The notes: a model not told the origin generated them from the letters alone. DNA of 64,000 nucleotides from Palleronia sp. THAF1 (GCF_009363795.1 NZ_CP045420.1:2895001-2959000), one strand, 5' to 3'. Positions 27,599-37,599 are shown, counted from the first letter of the stretch. A program made the numbers and translations.

Positions 27599-28729
27599 TC
27601 ACATCGACAGTTTGCCGGGGAAGTAACGCTCGAACGCAAGGGCGTAATCGGGCGCGTTCATCAGCTCGTAGTAGCTGACCTGCTCGACCCAGGCGCGCTG
27701 GCTGTCGAGGCACTTCTTCATGAACGGATCGGCTTCCAGCTCGGGGATCAGCTCATCCCATGCGGCCAGCTGCGCATCCAGAATCTCGGTGCTGGTGCGC
27801 GTAACAGTCACGCCAGCTTCTTCTTCCAGATACTTCAGGTCCGCCGAGTAACGACGCGCGGCCTTCGCCTTGTTGGCGGTGGACGCGGCTTCGACGCCAT
27901 GGATCAGGATCGCCTTCAGATCCGGCTCCATATCTTCCATCATCAGGCCGTTGAACAGGAATTCGAAGCTTTCGGACGCCTGGTGGTAGGACGACAGCAG
28001 ATAGTTCTTGGCCACGTCCTGCGCACCGAAGTCGCGGTCGGACGAAGGGTTGTTGAATTCGAACGCATCGATGACGCCACGCTCCATCGCGGGCACGATC
28101 TCTCCGCCCGGAAGCTGCGCGACCGACATGCCAAGCTTGGCCATCAGGTCAGCGGCCAGACCAACGGTGCGGTACTTGAAGCCTTCCAGCTCTGCGACCG
28201 TGGTGACGGGCTCTTTGAACCAGCCGAAGGGCTGGGCATACATCGGGAAGCCCATGTAACCGTCGACGTCGAGACCCATGATGTCCTGCGTCAGTTCGTC
28301 GTACAGAGCCTTGCCGCCACCTTCGTAGAACCAGTTCATCATCGTCTCGGCAGAGCCACCGAACACGGGACCGGTGCCGAACAGCGATGCGGCCTTGTTC
28401 TTGCCGTACCAGTAGACGGGCACGGAATGCGCGGCGTCGATCAGACCGTCATTCACGGCATCAAGGACTTGGAACGCGGCCACAACGGCACCTGCGGGCA
28501 GCACATCGACCTGCAGGCGGCCACCCGACATCGCGTTGACGCGGTCGGCGTAGTCCTGGGCCATTTCCTGCCAGATGTTCGACGACGGCCAAGAGGTCTG
28601 CATCTTGATGACCTTGGGCGCCTGCGCCAGCACGGCGGGGGCGGCGATCAAGGATGCTGCACCGGCGGTGCCGCCCATCAGCGCGGATTTCTTCAGAAAG
28701 GACCGGCGGCCCATGCTGCTTTTCGACAT
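27599..28729 (-). CDS. TRAP transporter substrate-binding protein (DctP/FcbT1 family)
   Basis: 376 residues. The Tat-like signal is GRRSFLKKSALMGG, with the hydrophobic core and cleavage after VLAQA. The mature domain opens APKVIKMQTSWPSSNIWQEMAQDYADRVNAMSGGRLQVDVLPAGAVVAAF. A conserved GGSAETMMNWFYEGGGKALYDE and LEGFKYRTVGLAADLMAKLG (the Arg for a carboxylate) point to an acidic ligand. It is the first gene of the operon with a GGGAGGAG site. Relatives bind 2-oxo acids, mannitol or aromatic acids; the amidase in the operon suggests an amide- or amino-acid-related ligand. Confidence 0.92.
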   Translation of the reverse strand: MSKSSMGRRSFLKKSALMGGTAGAASLIAAPAVLAQAPKVIKMQTSWPSSNIWQEMAQDYADRVNAMSGGRLQVDVLPAGAVVAAFQVLDAVNDGLIDAAHSVPVYWYGKNKAASLFGTGPVFGGSAETMMNWFYEGGGKALYDELTQDIMGLDVDGYMGFPMYAQPFGWFKEPVTTVAELEGFKYRTVGLAADLMAKLGMSVAQLPGGEIVPAMERGVIDAFEFNNPSSDRDFGAQDVAKNYLLSSYHQASESFEFLFNGLMMEDMEPDLKAILIHGVEAASTANKAKAARRYSADLKYLEEEAGVTVTRTSTEILDAQLAAWDELIPELEADPFMKKCLDSQRAWVEQVSYYELMNAPDYALAFERYFPGKLSM

Positions 28730-29441
28730 TGGTATCTCCTCCCGAGAGATTGATGAACTCGCAGTTTTCTACACAAACTCCGGGTCGACATGCCCGGATA
28801 ACACTGGTTGCGTCACCGGCGCTTAGTGTAGGCACCTCTTTCCATCGCGGTAAAGGCATTACACCGATGATGTTCGCGCGCCTTGTGCGCATCGCCACGT
28901 CAAGCGCCTGAAATCCGGCAACTAAAACAGGGTGCCGCAACCTTGCAGCGGTGACCTTTCTGCATCCCCGATCTAGGCTCTCCGCGACACTTCGCCTCGG
29001 GCAACTCCTTATGCGCTTGGGACCAAATGCTTCGGACACGCGAACCTCAGGCAGACAAACGCACCGCACGGCCGTAAGGCCGCCGTTTGCTAAACACCCT
29101 TTTACCGTCGCATTTCAGCGCACAAGCGCCCGATATTCTGGCAAACCTGCGCGGATCGGACTGAAACGCGCCGTCACGTTTCCGCCATCACCGCCCGCGC
29201 GGACCCATTCCTGATTTAAACAGCTTTCAGCATGACTGCAGGATCTGGGTCGAGGACATGGCTTTTTCACTTCGGAACGGTCTGGGCGTAGGGCCAGGCC
29301 AACGTAGCCGCGCATCCCTTGCGCATTTCCGCTCACGAACACGCGATGGATGGAAATGCGGCGGCGCAGCAAGCAATGATCCGCCGCGAAACGCAGGGCA
29401 AGCTTGCGATTCTCATATCGCAGAGCAGTTATTCCGATAGC
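28730..29441. other. 712-bp divergent intergenic region
   Basis: It separates the TRAP operon (minus) from opgC (plus). I find no convincing gene in either strand and no tRNA-like fold. It holds a short hairpin-prone stretch (CGGCCGTAAGGCCG near 29069) and a T/A-richer segment ahead of opgC. Regulatory sites for both operons must lie here, but none stands out as a clear match to a known consensus. An in-frame extension of opgC to 29319 has no ribosome site. Confidence 0.5.
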
Positions 29442-30662
29442 ATGACCATTACAGCCGACCAGCCACCCCGCCCCATTGCCGCAGCGCCGCATCCTCGCGC
29501 AGCGACCGGCGGCGTACGTATCCGCGACCCGCGCCTCGACTTCTACCGAGGCATGGCGATGTTCTTCATCTTCATCGCCCACACGCCCGGCAACGTCTTC
29601 AACAGCTGGATTCCCGCGCGCTTCGGCTTTTCGGACGCGACAGAGATCTTCGTGTTCTGCTCTGGCATGGCCTCAGCCATAGCCTTCGGCGCAGTCTTCG
29701 ACCGGGCAGGCTGGCGCCTAGGAACAGTCCGCGTCGGCCACCGCGTGTGGCAAATCTACTGGGCGCATCTCGGCCTCTTCCTCGCCTGCGCCACGTTCCT
29801 TGCCGCGCTCGACCAGACCGGCGCTTTCGACACCGTCTACATCGGCACGCTGAACCTGTGGAAATTCTTTCAGGACGATCCCGGCCCGCTGCTCGTTGGC
29901 TTGATGACACTGACCTACGTGCCCAACTACTTCGACATCCTGCCGATGTATCTGGCGATCCTGCTGATGCTCCCGATCGTCATGGCGCTCGCCCGGCTGC
30001 ACCCTGCCGCCGCTGGCGGTTTCGTCGTCGTGCTGTGGCTGCTTGCGCAATCCCAACTGTGGAGCTGGGGCGGCCTTGGCCTACCGGCAGAGCCGTGGTC
30101 CGACCGTCGCTGGTTCTTCAATCCCTTCGCATGGCAGTTGATCTTCTTCACTGGCTTCGCGCTCATGCGCGGTTGGCTGCCAACCCCGCCGGTACGAACG
30201 TGGCTGGTGCTGGTCGCCGCAGCGATTGTGGTGGCCTTCGCCCTCATGTCCGACGTGGCGATCCGAGAAGCGGGCCAGACCTGGGCGCGCGACTGGCGCG
30301 GCGACAACCCCCTGTGGGTGTCGAAATCAAACTTCGGCATCCTGCGCTACCTGCATTTCCTGGCGCTCGCCTACCTTGCCTGGGTCATCGCCGGTCCGGG
30401 CGGTCGCGCGCTGAATGGCCCCGATTTGCCGGTCGCATGGCGCCGCTTCGTCGCCGTCGTCACCAAGGTCGGTCAGCAATCGCTCGCCGTGTTCCTGTTC
30501 TCGATGTTCTGGGCGCGCGTGACCGGTTTCGGACTGGATCAAGTGGGCCGCGACTTCGGCACCGTGGCGCTGGCCAACGCCATCGGCTTCGCGCTGATGA
30601 TCGCGCTGGCCTACGGCGTCGGCTGGATCAAAGGACAACCATGGAAGGCCCCCCGCCCATGA
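29442..30662 (+). CDS. opgC: OpgC-type glucan succinyltransferase (acyltransferase-like membrane protein)
   Basis: 406 residues from MTITADQPP; an upstream frame to 29319 is possible but has no ribosome site. The LDFYRGMAMFFIFIAHTPGN motif near residue 33 and about ten hydrophobic helices are the OpgC family pattern. In Rhodobacter sphaeroides OpgC succinylates osmoregulated periplasmic glucans, and opgC lies with opgGIH. Here it is first and overlaps opgG by four bases (ATGA at 30659). Confidence 0.87.
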   Translation: MTITADQPPRPIAAAPHPRAATGGVRIRDPRLDFYRGMAMFFIFIAHTPGNVFNSWIPARFGFSDATEIFVFCSGMASAIAFGAVFDRAGWRLGTVRVGHRVWQIYWAHLGLFLACATFLAALDQTGAFDTVYIGTLNLWKFFQDDPGPLLVGLMTLTYVPNYFDILPMYLAILLMLPIVMALARLHPAAAGGFVVVLWLLAQSQLWSWGGLGLPAEPWSDRRWFFNPFAWQLIFFTGFALMRGWLPTPPVRTWLVLVAAAIVVAFALMSDVAIREAGQTWARDWRGDNPLWVSKSNFGILRYLHFLALAYLAWVIAGPGGRALNGPDLPVAWRRFVAVVTKVGQQSLAVFLFSMFWARVTGFGLDQVGRDFGTVALANAIGFALMIALAYGVGWIKGQPWKAPRP

Positions 30663-32161
30663 TCGACAGACGCACTCTGATGGCCCTCTCCGCCGCGGCC
30701 CTCGCGCGCCCCACATTCGCCACCGAGCATGAGGGCGAACCGTTCACCCCACAAACCGTGATCGACCTTGCGAGGTCCCTGTCCGGACGCGATCGGGAAG
30801 AGCCTGCGAAGGTTCCGCAAGAATGGCTGGACTTGGACTACGATCAATACCGGTCGATCTGGTTCCGCCACGACCGCGCGCTGTGGCAAGACACCGAAAG
30901 CCCTTACCGCGTCGATTTCTTTGCGCCCGGCCTCTATTTCCCGACCCCGGTGCGCATCGATCTGGTCGAAGACGGCATGGCCCGCCAACACCCGTTCACC
31001 CTGTCGGATTTCGACCGCAGCGACCAATTCCCGGACCTTGGCCCCGATCCGTCGCTTGGCTTCTCTGGCTTCCGCCTGCGCACGGGTCTGGAAACGCCGG
31101 ACATCTTCCAGGAGTTCTGCGTTTTCCAAGGCGCCAGCTATCTGCGCGCCATCGGTCGAGGTCAGGTCTATGGCCTCTCCGCCCGAGGCCTTGCCCTTGG
31201 CACCGGATCGCCTGGCGGCGAGGAATTCCCGGAGTTTCGACGTTTCTGGCTGGAATCCCCAGCCCCCGGAGACACGCGCATCACGGTGCACGCCCTGCTC
31301 GACAGCCCGTCCGTGGCAGGGGCCTACACCTTCGTCATCGACCCCGGCGACAGCACGGTGATGGATGTGACTGCCACCCTGTTTCCGCGCGTAGAACTGG
31401 AACGGGTCGGCATCGCGCCCATGACATCCATGTTCCTGTTCGACGCCACCAACCGCAATCGCTTCGACGATTTCCGCCCCGCCGTGCACGACAGCGACGG
31501 GCTGTCCATGTGGAACGGTGCCGGAGAGCGTCTGTGGCGGCCCTTGGCGAACCCTTCAACTCTGCAGATCTCCAGCTTCTCAGACAACGGCCCCAAGGGC
31601 TTCGGCCTGATGCAGCGGTCCCGCGCCGTGGGTGATTTTTCGGACTTCGAGGCGGACTACCACCGCCGCCCCTCTCTATGGATCGAACCTCTGGAGAACT
31701 GGGGCCAAGGCGCGGTCGAGCTTGTCGAGATCCCGGCGGATCGCGAAATCTACGACAACATCGTTGCCGCATGGCGCCCCCGCACCGCACTGCAGCCCGG
31801 CCAACGCCATAACATTGCCTACCGCCTGCATTGGACCGACGCCGCCCCGAACCCCGGCGACGTGGCGCAGGTCACAGAGACCCGACAGGGTTTGGGCTTT
31901 GAGCAGACGGACCGCGTTTTCGCCATCGACTTCGCGGCGCACCCTGCGCTGGACGGCGATCTTGATGCGCTGACGCCTTTCGTCGGGGCAAGCGAAGGCT
32001 CGCTTACCGGTCCCCGCTTGGAACGGCATCCCGGAACCGGTGGCGTGCGGCTCAGTTTCGCCTTCGACCCTGCCGAAGGCACGGCGCGCGAATTCCGCGC
32101 CCAAATCCTGCGCGATGGCACACCCGTTACCGAAGTTTGGCTTTACCGATGGACGACCTGA
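30659..32161 (+). CDS. opgG: Glucan biosynthesis protein G
   Basis: 500 residues, with an N-terminal export signal MIDRRTLMALSAAALARPTFA. Typical OpgG/MdoG sequence follows: FRHDRALWQDTESPYRVDFFAPGLYFPTPVRID, FLFDATNRNRFDDFRPAVHDSDGL and ETRQGLGFEQ. OpgG is periplasmic and helps branch or release the osmoregulated periplasmic glucan. It overlaps opgC (ATGA) and opgH (13 bases), so the three genes form a translationally coupled operon. Confidence 0.95.
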   Translation: MIDRRTLMALSAAALARPTFATEHEGEPFTPQTVIDLARSLSGRDREEPAKVPQEWLDLDYDQYRSIWFRHDRALWQDTESPYRVDFFAPGLYFPTPVRIDLVEDGMARQHPFTLSDFDRSDQFPDLGPDPSLGFSGFRLRTGLETPDIFQEFCVFQGASYLRAIGRGQVYGLSARGLALGTGSPGGEEFPEFRRFWLESPAPGDTRITVHALLDSPSVAGAYTFVIDPGDSTVMDVTATLFPRVELERVGIAPMTSMFLFDATNRNRFDDFRPAVHDSDGLSMWNGAGERLWRPLANPSTLQISSFSDNGPKGFGLMQRSRAVGDFSDFEADYHRRPSLWIEPLENWGQGAVELVEIPADREIYDNIVAAWRPRTALQPGQRHNIAYRLHWTDAAPNPGDVAQVTETRQGLGFEQTDRVFAIDFAAHPALDGDLDALTPFVGASEGSLTGPRLERHPGTGGVRLSFAFDPAEGTAREFRAQILRDGTPVTEVWLYRWTT

Positions 32162-34008
32162 TACGCCTTGATGCAACCGGCAGCCGCATGCCGCCCGAAG
32201 CGCCCCTGCCGCATCCGCGTCAGTCGCTGGCGACCGGCTTCACTGGAGACGGCGGTAGCACTGCGCCGCTATCGCGTCCACGCGGCATGCGTTGGCTGAC
32301 CTTCGCGCCCGCGATCCTGACCACCGCAGCGCTCTTGCTCGCCTTCGCCCACTGGGCCGCCGCCGATGGCCTGATCTGGCTGGAAACGGCGCTGATTGGT
32401 CTGACGGGTCTCACGTTTTTCTGGATCGCCCTTTCGCTGGCGACGGTGACGACCGGCTTGCTCTCCCGCCGCGCCGAGCAAATCGCAGCGTCTGACAACG
32501 CGCCGTTGACGGTCGCGCTTGTCGTGCCGATCCACCAAGAGGATGCAGCAGACGTGTTCGGCAACGCGCGGGCGATGCTCGACGCCTTGGCTGCCGCGCC
32601 GTCTCACCATGCCTTTACGCTGTATTTTCTAAGCGACACGCGTGACCCGGTGCTGGCAGAGGCCGAGTTGCGCGCCTTCGCCGCCATGGATGACAGCGCC
32701 CCGATCCCGGTGCATTACCGGAGGCGTGCCGAAAATACCGACGCCAAGGTCGGCAACCTGTCCGATTGGGTCAGCCGTTGGGGCGGACGGCACGATGCGA
32801 TGATCGTGCTGGATGCCGACAGCCTGATGGGCGCGAACGCCATCGTCGATCTCACCGACGCGCTTGCGGGCGACCCGAACGCCGGGCTGATCCAGTCCTT
32901 CCCGCGTCTCTATGGCGCGAAAACCCTCTTCGCGCGGATGCAACAGTTCGCATCCGCTGTCTACGGCATGCCGTTGGCAGAGGGGCTGGCCGCCTGGACG
33001 GATAGAGAGGGCAACTATTGGGGCCACAACGCCATCATCCGCGTACCCGCCTTCGCTGCCTGCGCGGGCCTGCCTGCCGGACCGGGCGGGGGCCTGATCC
33101 TCAGCCACGATTTCGTCGAGGCCGGCCTGTTGCGCCGGGCCGGTTGGTCTGTGCGCTTCCTGCCGCGCATCGCCGAAAGCTACGAAGAAGTGCCGCCGAC
33201 GCTCATCGACTACATCATCCGTGATCGCCGCTGGTGTCGGGGCAACCTGCAACACCTGCGCCTGCTGGGCGCCAAGGGCTTCGCCAGCGTCTCACGCTTC
33301 CACCTGTTCCAGGGTGCCATGGCCTACCTGTTGTCACTGGCGTGGTTCGGCCTTCTACTGATCTGGGCGCTACTGGGCGAGGGCAGCAACGGCTCCGTCG
33401 TGTCCTACTTCTCAGGCGAGAACCCACAGGTGACATGGCCGCGCATGAACAACGAAGGCAACGCGGCCTTCCTGATCTTCATGTACGCGATGCTGCTTGC
33501 CCCAAAAGCGATGGCCGCCCTATCGGTGCGCCGCTTCGGGCGTCGCTATGCCGACCTCGGCGGGCCGCTGCGCTTCGTCGCGTCGCTGGCTACAGAGATT
33601 GTCGGCTCGGTCCTCTTCGCGCCGATCATGATGGTGCAGCAAACCCAATCGGTCCTGCGCGCAGCCTTCGGGCAAGGCTCTGGCTGGAAGCCACAGGTGC
33701 GCAACGGCACGCGTCTCGGCTGGACCGCCATCCTCAAGTTCCACGCGGTCGAAACGGCGCTGGGCCTTTTACTGACCGCAGGGATGTTCCTGGGGCTGGT
33801 GTCGTGGTGGCTGTCGCCTGTCGTCTTTTCGCTGCTGATGGCTGTCCCGCTATCACGTCTCAGCGGGCTGGACCTGCACCGCGTCGGTCTTGGCGGCCTG
33901 CTGGGAACAGAGGACCAGTTCAACGCGCCCGAGATCATCCGAAGCGCGCTTCATCACCGTCAGGCGTTCCGGCACTATCTGGACGACACCAAGATCGCAG
34001 CAGAGTAA
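32149..34008 (+). CDS. opgH: Glucan biosynthesis glucosyltransferase H
   Basis: 619 residues from MDDLIRLDA, starting 13 bases inside the opgG end; the start lies within the opgG reading frame. It is shorter than enterobacterial OpgH, as in other alphaproteobacteria. Family-2 glycosyltransferase features: VPIHQEDAADVF, YFLSDTRDPV (first Asp), LDADSLMG (DxD) and DRRWCRGNLQHL (the Q/R-x2-RW-type motif). Hydrophobic helices flank the catalytic domain. It polymerises beta-1,2 glucose from UDP-glucose and moves it across the inner membrane. Confidence 0.95.
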   Translation: MDDLIRLDATGSRMPPEAPLPHPRQSLATGFTGDGGSTAPLSRPRGMRWLTFAPAILTTAALLLAFAHWAAADGLIWLETALIGLTGLTFFWIALSLATVTTGLLSRRAEQIAASDNAPLTVALVVPIHQEDAADVFGNARAMLDALAAAPSHHAFTLYFLSDTRDPVLAEAELRAFAAMDDSAPIPVHYRRRAENTDAKVGNLSDWVSRWGGRHDAMIVLDADSLMGANAIVDLTDALAGDPNAGLIQSFPRLYGAKTLFARMQQFASAVYGMPLAEGLAAWTDREGNYWGHNAIIRVPAFAACAGLPAGPGGGLILSHDFVEAGLLRRAGWSVRFLPRIAESYEEVPPTLIDYIIRDRRWCRGNLQHLRLLGAKGFASVSRFHLFQGAMAYLLSLAWFGLLLIWALLGEGSNGSVVSYFSGENPQVTWPRMNNEGNAAFLIFMYAMLLAPKAMAALSVRRFGRRYADLGGPLRFVASLATEIVGSVLFAPIMMVQQTQSVLRAAFGQGSGWKPQVRNGTRLGWTAILKFHAVETALGLLLTAGMFLGLVSWWLSPVVFSLLMAVPLSRLSGLDLHRVGLGGLLGTEDQFNAPEIIRSALHHRQAFRHYLDDTKIAAE

Positions 34009-34026
34009 GCGCACCGCAGTCTTCCG

Positions 34027-37000
34027 TCAGGCGACCATCGCCTCGGCGTTCTTCAGGTCCACGCTGACCAACTGGCTGACACCCTGTTCGCCCATCGTGA
34101 CGCCGAACAGCCGGTCCATCCGCGCCATCGTTACCGCATGGTGCGTGATGATCAGGAACCGCGTGTCGGTCTGGCGCGTCATCTCGTCCAGCAGGTCACA
34201 GAAACGCGTGACGTTCGCATCGTCCAAGGGCGCGTCCACCTCGTCCAGCACGCAGATCGGCGCGGGATTGGCGAGGAATACAGCGAAGATCAGCGCCATG
34301 GCGGTCAACGTCTGCTCACCGCCCGACAGCAATGACAGGGTGGATAGCTTCTTGCCCGGCGGCTGACACAGGATTTCAAGACCAGCATCCAGCGGATCGT
34401 CCGACTCGATCAGTTCCAGCCGCGCATCCCCCCCGCCGAACAGCGTCTTGAACAGCGTGCCGAAGCTGGCGTTCACCTCCTCGAACGCGGTCAGCAGCCG
34501 TTCGCGCCCCTCTCTGTTCAGCCCGGCGATGCCCTTGCGCAACTCGGCGATGGCCGCTTCCAGATCGGCATTCTCGGTGACCAGACCGGTATGCTCGGCC
34601 TCGACCTCTTTGGCATCCTCTTCAGCGCGCAGGTTTACAGCGCCCAAAGCATCGCGCTGGCGACGCAGGGTCGCGATCTCGTCTTCGATCTCGCGCGCGG
34701 GGGGCAAAGCGTCGGGGTCGGAAACGGCCAGCTGTTCCAACAAAGTCTCGGGCGCCTGATCCAGATCCTCGCGGATGCGCTCTGCCGCAGCGGTTACGGC
34801 GGCACGGGTAGCGTCCGCCTGCGCCTCGGCTGCGGCGCGCGATTCGCGCGCTTCACCAGCGGCACGCTCTGCCGTTCGCTCGGACAGTGTCGCTTCGCGC
34901 AATGCGGTTTCACCTGCTTCAAGCGCGGCCTTCGCGGCCCCACGGCGCGCCTGCGCATCCTGCAGGCCGCTCGTCAGCTTGCCCTGTTGCGCGGCGATTT
35001 CAGCAGGCGCAGCTTCGGCGCGCGACAGCTCGGTCGCCGTTCGATCGCGCCGGGATGCGATCTCTCCCAAGCGCCCACCGGCACTGGACAGGCGCGCCCG
35101 CCAAGAGGCCACGTCCTTCTCGATCTCCGCCAGTCGCTTCGTGCGCGCCGCACCCTCGCGACGCAATTCATCATGCGCTGCACGCTTGGCCATCGTCGTC
35201 ATCCGCGCGGCTTCGACGGTCAGTTTCACATCCGCCACACGTGTGCGCAGCCCCTCCAGATCGGCAAGACCAGCCATACCAGCTTCGGCCTCGGAAAACC
35301 GTTTCGCCGCGCTGCGCGCATCCTCGGCGTGGCGCGCAACGGCCTCGCGCGCGGTCTCCAGCCGCCCCGTCGCAAGATCGCGATCCGCCTCGGCCCGCGA
35401 CAGCGCGCGGCTGAGTTCGGTGACGCGCGCGTCGGCCTCACGTCGGGCGGTGCGCGCATCGGCATCGGCCCGAGCCAGTTCGGCGGCGCGCGCCTCGACG
35501 GCCGCGTGGCGCTTGGTTGCGGCATCGGCCTGCGCCTCCAAAGCCTCCAGATCAGTGGTCAGCGCGTTCAGCCGGTTGCGCTGTTGCAGGCGCAATGCCG
35601 CTTGGCTTGGCGCGTCTTCTGGGCGGGCGCGGTAGCCGTCCCAGCGCCACAGATGCCCCTCGGTCGAGACCAGCCGCTGCCCCGGAGGCAACCCCGCCTG
35701 CATCGCATCACCGGCGGCGGCATTCACGACGCCGATCAAAGCCAAGCGACGGGACAGGGCGGGCGGAGCGTCCACCGCATCGGCCAGCGGAGTCGCCCCC
35801 GCAGGCAGGGTCGGCGCGTCGTCGTAGACGTCCAGCGTGACCCAGCCGGTCCCCTCCGTCACAAGCGGCGCGCGCAGATCGTCGGCCAAAGCGGCACCGA
35901 TCGCCGCCTCGAACCCCGTATCGACGCGCAGTCGGTCCATCAGGCTTTCCCCACCCTCCGCATCCCGCGCGACTAGGCGGGACAGCGCCTGATGTTCCGC
36001 ACGCAGGGTGCCCAGCGCGCCCGTCGCCTCGGACCGTGCGGCACGGGCCTCTGCTTCCTCGGACTGGATGCGCGCGCGGGCAGCATCGGCAGCATCCAGC
36101 GCGGCCTCGGCCCTGTCGGCCAACGCACGGGCGGCGTCCTGCTCGGCACCCGCCTTGGTGGCGCGGCTTTCGGCATCGGCCAATGCGGCTTCCGCCTGCG
36201 CGACCGTTTCCTTGGCCCGACTTTCCGCCTGAGCGCTACGCTCAACCGCCGCCCGGCTGTCGTCCAAAAGGCGCTGGGCGGACTGGTGGCGGGCGGCAAG
36301 CCGGGCAACATCTTCGGTCAGCGCTGCCAAGGCCCCTTCCCGTTCACCCAGGATTCGCGCGGCCTCATCTGCCGCAGCGGCAGCCCCAGTCAGATCATCG
36401 TCATACCCGTCCTCATCAGCGCGCAGGCGAGTGGCTTCGTCTTCCAGCGCGGCGATGGACTGGTCGGCATCGGCGTTCAAAGCGGCTTCACGCTCGGCAT
36501 CGCGGTCCAGCTGGCGCAGGCGACCGGACAGTCGGGCGATCAGATCTTCGGCCTGCTTCGCGCGATCTGCCAGCGTCGCGGCTTCGACCTCTAGCCGCTG
36601 CACCAGCGCGGCGGCGACGGCGTCTTCCTCGCGCAAGGCAGGCATCGCGCCGTCAGCCTCTTCGCGCAATCGGGCCGCTTCCAGCGCTGCGCGCTCGGCC
36701 GTTGCAGCGGCAGTTGCACGGTCGCGCAAGGTCGCATCGGCTGCACCACGAGCTTCTTCAGCCTCACGCCAGCGGCGATACAACAACAGACCCTCTGCCC
36801 GGCGCAGCCGATCCCCGATCTGGCGATAGCGCGCGGCCTGCTTGGCTTGCCGGGCGAGCTGCTGAAGCTGAGCGGCGAGCGCGTCGATAGTGTCGTCCAG
36901 CCGCGCAAGGTTCGCCTCTGCGCCCTTCAGCTTCAACTCGGCCTCGTGCCGCCGCTGATACAGGCCGGAAATACCCGCAGCTTCCTCTAGAATGCGGCGG

Positions 37001-37479
37001 CGGTTCTTCGGCTTGGCGTGAATCAACTCACTGATCTGGCCCTGCCGCACCAGCGCCGGGGAATGCGCGCCGGTCGAGGCGTCGGCAAACAGCATCTGCA
37101 CATCGCGGGCGCGCACGTCGCGACCTTGCGCCTTGTACGCGCTACCCGCGTCGCGGGTGATGCGGCGCACGATGTCGATCTGGTCGGCGTCGTTGAAAGT
37201 CGCGGGGGCCAGACGGTCGGCGTTGTCGATCACAAGGCTGACTTCGGCGAAGTTGCGCGCGGGACGAGAGGAGGTGCCCGCGAAGATCACATCCTCCATA
37301 CCGCCGCCGCGCATCGCGGTCGGTCGATTTTCACCCATGACCCAACGCAGAGCTTCCAGAAGGTTGGACTTGCCGCAACCATTCGGGCCGACCACGCCCG
37401 TCAAACCGTCAGCGATCACCAGATCGGTCGGATCGACGAAAGACTTGAAGCCGTTCAGGCGCAGTCGTGTGAATTGCAT
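34027..37479 (-). CDS. smc: Chromosome segregation protein SMC
   Basis: 1150 residues from MQFTRLRLNGFKSF. Walker A GPNGCGKSN is at residues 31-39. Long coiled coils (rich in Ala, Glu, Arg, about 170-500 and 650-1000) flank the central hinge (about 510-630). The ABC signature LSGGEQTLTAMAL lies near 1050 and Walker B CVLDEVDAPLDDANV near 1085. SMC dimers with ScpAB compact and segregate the nucleoid. It is convergent with opgH (18 bases between their stops). An earlier in-frame start at 37509 is possible. Confidence 0.97.
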   Translation of the reverse strand: MQFTRLRLNGFKSFVDPTDLVIADGLTGVVGPNGCGKSNLLEALRWVMGENRPTAMRGGGMEDVIFAGTSSRPARNFAEVSLVIDNADRLAPATFNDADQIDIVRRITRDAGSAYKAQGRDVRARDVQMLFADASTGAHSPALVRQGQISELIHAKPKNRRRILEEAAGISGLYQRRHEAELKLKGAEANLARLDDTIDALAAQLQQLARQAKQAARYRQIGDRLRRAEGLLLYRRWREAEEARGAADATLRDRATAAATAERAALEAARLREEADGAMPALREEDAVAAALVQRLEVEAATLADRAKQAEDLIARLSGRLRQLDRDAEREAALNADADQSIAALEDEATRLRADEDGYDDDLTGAAAAADEAARILGEREGALAALTEDVARLAARHQSAQRLLDDSRAAVERSAQAESRAKETVAQAEAALADAESRATKAGAEQDAARALADRAEAALDAADAARARIQSEEAEARAARSEATGALGTLRAEHQALSRLVARDAEGGESLMDRLRVDTGFEAAIGAALADDLRAPLVTEGTGWVTLDVYDDAPTLPAGATPLADAVDAPPALSRRLALIGVVNAAAGDAMQAGLPPGQRLVSTEGHLWRWDGYRARPEDAPSQAALRLQQRNRLNALTTDLEALEAQADAATKRHAAVEARAAELARADADARTARREADARVTELSRALSRAEADRDLATGRLETAREAVARHAEDARSAAKRFSEAEAGMAGLADLEGLRTRVADVKLTVEAARMTTMAKRAAHDELRREGAARTKRLAEIEKDVASWRARLSSAGGRLGEIASRRDRTATELSRAEAAPAEIAAQQGKLTSGLQDAQARRGAAKAALEAGETALREATLSERTAERAAGEARESRAAAEAQADATRAAVTAAAERIREDLDQAPETLLEQLAVSDPDALPPAREIEDEIATLRRQRDALGAVNLRAEEDAKEVEAEHTGLVTENADLEAAIAELRKGIAGLNREGRERLLTAFEEVNASFGTLFKTLFGGGDARLELIESDDPLDAGLEILCQPPGKKLSTLSLLSGGEQTLTAMALIFAVFLANPAPICVLDEVDAPLDDANVTRFCDLLDEMTRQTDTRFLIITHHAVTMARMDRLFGVTMGEQGVSQLVSVDLKNAEAMVA

Positions 37480-37522
37480 GAGGGAAAGTCCCGATTGCCA
37501 GTTGGGCAACAGGATCAGGCGT

Positions 37523-37550
37523 GTGCGTCAGCCTGTCAACGCTGACGCAC
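37523..37550. repeat. Perfect 10-bp inverted repeat upstream of smc
   Basis: GTGCGTCAGC (37523-37532) pairs with GCTGACGCAC (37541-37550) around an 8-base loop. It lies 44 bases before the smc start, with no T-tract on either side. It could be a regulatory palindrome for smc or a processed mRNA structure after the 37600 gene. The core GCTGACGCAC recurs once near 39502 and partly in the hairpin at 38934. Confidence 0.45.
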
Positions 37551-37599
37551 CAGATCGGGTCTGTATGGGCGGGTTATCCCCAAGATATTGCCTTGCAGC

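Noticed and set aside
29115-29582. 155-codon minus-strand frame ahead of and into opgC
   Set aside because: Arg/Cys-rich, no ribosome site, overlaps the opgC N-terminus; no protein-like pattern.
34591-35976. 461-codon plus-strand frame opposite smc
   Set aside because: Antisense to the smc coiled coil, whose Ala/Glu/Arg codons leave long open frames on the other strand.
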